Assembly (NCBI GenBank): GCA_017309015.1
Contig: JAEDAG010000004.1
Location: 1-64,000, forward strand
DNA length: 64,000 nucleotides
Source: Faecalicatena absiana
GTDB taxonomy: Bacteria > Bacillota > Bacilli > Lactobacillales > Lactobacillaceae
Direction: 5' to 3'
Shown here: one piece after another, positions 60,516-64,000 of the stretch
Numbering within the stretch: the first letter of the stretch is position 1
Layout of the letters: every line of letters starts with the position of its first letter
Notes under the pieces: model-generated
The model's database searches: none
What the model saw: only the letters and a program-made list of their open reading frames with translations
What the model was told of the DNA's origin: nothing
Position numbers and translations under genes: made by a program

Positions 60516-63500
60516 ATGTCAAGCAAAGTCAAATATACGCCAGCCCAAGAGGCCGCGATCAATACCAGAAGCAGCGACATCCTGATCTCTGCCTCGGCGG
60601 GCTCTGGCAAGACCAGCGTCTTGGTTGAGCGGGTGATCAAGGAGGTCATTGCCGACCAGATGCCGGTTGACCAGCTGCTGGTCATCACTTTTACCAATGC
60701 CGCGGCTGAAGAAATGAAAAAGCGGATCAAGCAGCGGCTTGAAGAAGAAAGCCGCAAGCCGGGCTTGTCCAAAGAGGAGCGCAATTTCCTGACCCGGCAG
60801 CTGACCAGTCTGGAGACGGCCAACATCTCCACGATCGACTCTTTTTGCTTGGACGTGGTTCGCCGCTTCTATTACACGATTGATTTGGATCCAGACTTCT
60901 CAATCCTGACGGATGAGACCCAGCAGAGCCTGCTCAAAGAGCGGGCCCTGCGGGAGGTTGAGCACGACTATCTGGAAAGCCCGGACCCAGTCCAGAAGCA
61001 GAAGTTTGAGACTTTCTATGATGCCTTTTTGGGCGACCGCAATGCCGATGCCTCAAGAGACCTGCTCAACGCCCTTTACAACTACGCGATGGCCAAGCCC
61101 GACTATGAGGACTGGCTGAGCAATTTATGCCAGCCATACCAAGTGCCGACCAGCGACCTCGTGGACAGTCCCCTTTGGCAAAAGCAGATCAAGCCTTACC
61201 TTTTGGCCGCTTTTGGCGACCTGCGGGAGAAGGTCGCGGAAGTTTTAGCGCTGGCGGACATGGAGCAGGCAGCCATGGACAAGATCCGCAAGCTTTATGA
61301 GCTTGAAGCGGCCCATCTGGACCAATATCTGGAGAGCCTGGACACTGATGACCCATACGACGTGCAGCTGGCCAAGGCCCGGGACTGCATTTTTGAGGGG
61401 ACCTTAAGAAAGGTCAAGGCCTTCCCGGAAGCCAGCCTGGAAGCGGCAGAAGTCCGCAATGAGGTCAAAGACCGGGTCAGCAGCCTCTTTTTGGCCTTTT
61501 ACGCGGTTGACAACCAGCAGCAAAAGGAGCTGATGGACAAGGGCTATGAGATCAGCCAGATCATCGCGGAAGTCGAACTGGCCTTCATCGAGCGCTTTGC
61601 CAAGATCAAGCGCGGCGAACGGGTTCTGGACTTCAGCGACATGGAGCAGTTTGCCTACAAAATCCTGACCAAGCAGGACGAAGGCGGCGATCTGGCCCGT
61701 TCCTTCTACCAAAACAAGTTCAAGGAAATCATGGTCGATGAATACCAGGATACCAACGCCCTGCAGGATGGCCTGATTCAAAGCCTCAAGCGGGAGGGAA
61801 AGAACAACGTCTTCATGGTCGGCGACGTCAAGCAGTCCATTTACGGCTTCCGCCAGGCTGAGCCCAGTCTCTTCATCGCCAAGTATGATGACTTTGGCCA
61901 GGCCGGCCCAGAGAGTGGCAAAAAGCGGATCATTTTCCCGGAAAACTTCCGCTCCAGCCAGCCAGTGGTCGACAACGTCAACATGATTTTTGACCCGGTC
62001 CTGACTAAGGACTTCGGCGGCATTGACTACAAGAGCGAAGGGCAGCTGAAGTACGCCGCCGGCTATAAAAAGGATTTGAACCTTTCCGCCGCAACAGAAG
62101 TGCTTTTCCATGAAAATCTGTCCGTGAAAGCGGCCGAAAGCGACGCCGACGATGACGGCGAGGCAATGGATCCAACTGACGTGCAGATGATCATCAGCCG
62201 GATCCAGCAAATGGTCAAGAGCCAGATGCAGATCTATGATCCCAAGACTAAGACCAAGCGGGCGATCAAATACGGCGACATTGCCATCTTGACCAGAGCC
62301 AAGTCCAACAACCTGGCCATCAAGCAGACCTTTGACAGATACCAGATTCCCCTCTTTGTCATGGACGTTGAAAACTACTTCCAGACATTTGAGCTGACAG
62401 TAGTCATGTCCTTCTTGAAGGTCATCGACAATCCTGACCAGGACATCCCCCTGGTCGCCGTCCTGCGCTCACCGATCTTCAACTTCACTTCCAGCGACTT
62501 TGCCAACATCCGCCTGGCCCAGCGGTCAGTCAGCTTCTTTACGGCTATGGAAAGCTATGCCCGCCGCCATGATGATGAGCTGGCCGGAAGAATCCAGGGC
62601 TTTTTTGACCTGCTGGATGACTTGCGCGACTTTGCCAACAGCCACCGGATTTCCGAGCTGCTGTGGACCATCTACCAGAAGACTGGCTTTTTGGAAATGG
62701 TCACGGCCATGGCCAATGGCGAGCAGCGGCGGCTGAACCTGACGGCCTTGTATGAAAGAGCGACGGCTTATGAGAGCTCGGGCTTCCGTGACCTGTACCA
62801 GTTCATCAATTTTATTGCCCGCATGCGCAAGAACCAAAAGGACCTCTCACAGCCAATTTCCAGCGAAAGCGCTGAAGACGCGGTTAAACTGATGACGATT
62901 CACGCTTCAAAGGGGCTGGAGTATCCAGTCGTCTTCCTGGTCGGCCTCCAAAAGCGCTACCTGATCAGCTCCGACCTGTCCGGCAGCTGGGTCTTGGACG
63001 CGGAAGGGCTGGGGATGGCCTTCCCGTCCCCTGTCAAAGCACCGGAGGTCATGGCAGATACCTTGTTCAAGTCTTGGCTGAAGATCATCAAGAAGCAGAA
63101 GCTGCTGGAAGAAGAAGCCCGCTTGCTGTACGTCGCCTTGACCCGGGCCAAACAGAAGCTGGTCTTAGTCGCTGATATCCCCGTGTCAGCCAAGACGCCT
63201 CTTGCCAGCAAGGAAGCGGCCTGGAGCCGGCAGATCAAGGGCGGTCAGGTCTCCCTGATCGATAAGATGAACGTCAACAAGCCCCTTGACTTCCTGGCGC
63301 CAGCCTTGGCCAAGTATAAAGAGCAAGAGCATGCCAGCGACTTGCACGTCAAGGACCTGGCTGACGGCGATGACGGCCGGCTCCGGTTCGTTCACTACAC
63401 TGATGGGCAAGATGAGCCAATCTTGCCAGAAGAAAGTGAAAAGCCGGCAGCAGAAGCCACTTTGTCCAAAATTGAGCTGGAAGCGGTCAATTGGACCAAG

Positions 63501-64000
63501 AAGTTTTTTGACTACGAGTATCCTAATCAAGCCGCTACGACCACGACGGCCTACCAGACCGTATCGGAAATCAAGAAGGCGGTTGGGGATCCCGACGACA
63601 AGGAACTGGAGAATTCCCACACGCCGGAATTGGCCGCCACCAACCGCTACCTGCAGCCAATTGACACAGAGCCGGACTTCTTGTTCAAGAAGGGGGCTTC
63701 AGCAGCGGAAATCGGGACGGCCACCCACCTGGTCCTGCAGTATTATGACTATTCACAAGAACCCAGCCGGCAGAATCTGGATGAGCAGATCGACCAGCTG
63801 GTCAAAAGCGGCAAATTGACCCAAGCCCTGGCCGAGCAGATCAATCGCGACCACCTTCAGTGGTTCATCTCCAGCACTTTTGCCAGCCGCTTCCGTGAAC
63901 ATCCTGAGCGTCTCTACCGGGAGCAGAACTTCTCAATCATCCTCAATCCAGGCCGCCTGTTTGCCAGTTTGCGCGATTTTCCGGGCAAAATTTTGGTCCA
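60516..64000 (+). CDS. rexA: ATP-dependent helicase/nuclease subunit A (partial, continues past the window)
   Basis: 1161 codons are visible without a stop. UvrD-type helicase: Q motif YTPAQEAAI, Walker [17 protein letters not shown], motif Ia [10 protein letters not shown], Walker [10 protein letters not shown], motif [16 protein letters not shown], motif [15 protein letters not shown], motif [15 protein letters not shown]. The C-terminal nuclease (starting near [15 protein letters not shown]) begins but is cut by the window edge. It is the motor of RexAB, which processes broken DNA ends for RecA. It starts 1 bp after the rexB stop. Confidence 0.93.
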   Translation, partial: MSSKVKYTPAQEAAINTRSSDILISASAGSGKTSVLVERVIKEVIADQMPVDQLLVITFTNAAAEEMKKRIKQRLEEESRKPGLSKEERNFLTRQLTSLETANISTIDSFCLDVVRRFYYTIDLDPDFSILTDETQQSLLKERALREVEHDYLESPDPVQKQKFETFYDAFLGDRNADASRDLLNALYNYAMAKPDYEDWLSNLCQPYQVPTSDLVDSPLWQKQIKPYLLAAFGDLREKVAEVLALADMEQAAMDKIRKLYELEAAHLDQYLESLDTDDPYDVQLAKARDCIFEGTLRKVKAFPEASLEAAEVRNEVKDRVSSLFLAFYAVDNQQQKELMDKGYEISQIIAEVELAFIERFAKIKRGERVLDFSDMEQFAYKILTKQDEGGDLARSFYQNKFKEIMVDEYQDTNALQDGLIQSLKREGKNNVFMVGDVKQSIYGFRQAEPSLFIAKYDDFGQAGPESGKKRIIFPENFRSSQPVVDNVNMIFDPVLTKDFGGIDYKSEGQLKYAAGYKKDLNLSAATEVLFHENLSVKAAESDADDDGEAMDPTDVQMIISRIQQMVKSQMQIYDPKTKTKRAIKYGDIAILTRAKSNNLAIKQTFDRYQIPLFVMDVENYFQTFELTVVMSFLKVIDNPDQDIPLVAVLRSPIFNFTSSDFANIRLAQRSVSFFTAMESYARRHDDELAGRIQGFFDLLDDLRDFANSHRISELLWTIYQKTGFLEMVTAMANGEQRRLNLTALYERATAYESSGFRDLYQFINFIARMRKNQKDLSQPISSESAEDAVKLMTIHASKGLEYPVVFLVGLQKRYLISSDLSGSWVLDAEGLGMAFPSPVKAPEVMADTLFKSWLKIIKKQKLLEEEARLLYVALTRAKQKLVLVADIPVSAKTPLASKEAAWSRQIKGGQVSLIDKMNVNKPLDFLAPALAKYKEQEHASDLHVKDLADGDDGRLRFVHYTDGQDEPILPEESEKPAAEATLSKIELEAVNWTKKFFDYEYPNQAATTTTAYQTVSEIKKAVGDPDDKELENSHTPELAATNRYLQPIDTEPDFLFKKGASAAEIGTATHLVLQYYDYSQEPSRQNLDEQIDQLVKSGKLTQALAEQINRDHLQWFISSTFASRFREHPERLYREQNFSIILNPGRLFASLRDFPGKILV

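Noticed and set aside
61404..62210. 268-codon minus-strand ORF inside rexA
   Set aside because: Shadow frame of the helicase; no start signal.

Overview
The window looks like a chromosomal segment of a lactic acid bacterium close to Lactobacillus delbrueckii. This is inferred from the GC-rich third codon positions, a bile salt hydrolase, the mevalonate route with a type 2 isomerase, rexAB, a single-pstB pst operon, ECF transport modules, an Ile T-box, and many freshly decayed genes. No database search was possible.

Layout. 1-5090: a tRNA-Leu, a tandem-repeat lipoprotein, then a convergent pair of c-di-GMP genes (an intact GGDEF protein, and a GGDEF-EAL protein broken by a frameshift). 5180-11906: a phosphate regulon, pstSCAB-phoU then phoPR, each part preceded by TTWACA-type repeats with 11-bp spacing that look like PhoP boxes. 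12017-12991: bile salt hydrolase. 13170-15230: an IS200/IS605-type element with intact TnpB but a TnpA gene interrupted by an in-frame TGA. 15311-20354: an ABC-F protein behind a translated, terminator-bearing leader, then an ABC ATPase and its FtsX-like permease, which carries a nonsense codon and a frameshift. 20443-21270: a 37-residue membrane peptide and an Ile-type T-box with no gene behind it. 21298-26977: two Nudix hydrolases, a GH18-like lipoprotein, a DsbA/FrnE protein with a Cys-rich partner, a His-rich peptide and a YfcC-type transporter. 27107-30214: an ECF transporter (two ATPases, T, S) under a perfect palindrome. 30556-33922: a heterodimeric ABC exporter. 34070-36894: a third GGDEF protein, a nucleotidyltransferase-like protein and a HAD phosphatase. 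36905-37657: wreckage of a MarR-ABC exporter operon. 37822-44039: plsY, parE-parC and ppaC.

44063-52390 is a foreign, AT-richer metal-resistance island: a truncated IS3 (IS150-like) copy fused onto a broken resolvase, copY-copB with two cop boxes, an ISL3-family element with a perfect 8-bp target duplication, remnants of a DNA methylase, and cadD behind a long structured leader that encodes a short Cys-rich peptide.

52558-64000: mevalonate genes (mvaK1, then mvaD-mvaK2-fni) and, divergently, rexB-rexA (recombination exonuclease), with rexA running off the window.

The most unusual signals are the ABC-F attenuator, the cadD leader, the orphan T-box, the ECF ATPase pair with one consensus and one degenerate ATP site, and the nucleotidyltransferase-like gene beside a diguanylate cyclase.
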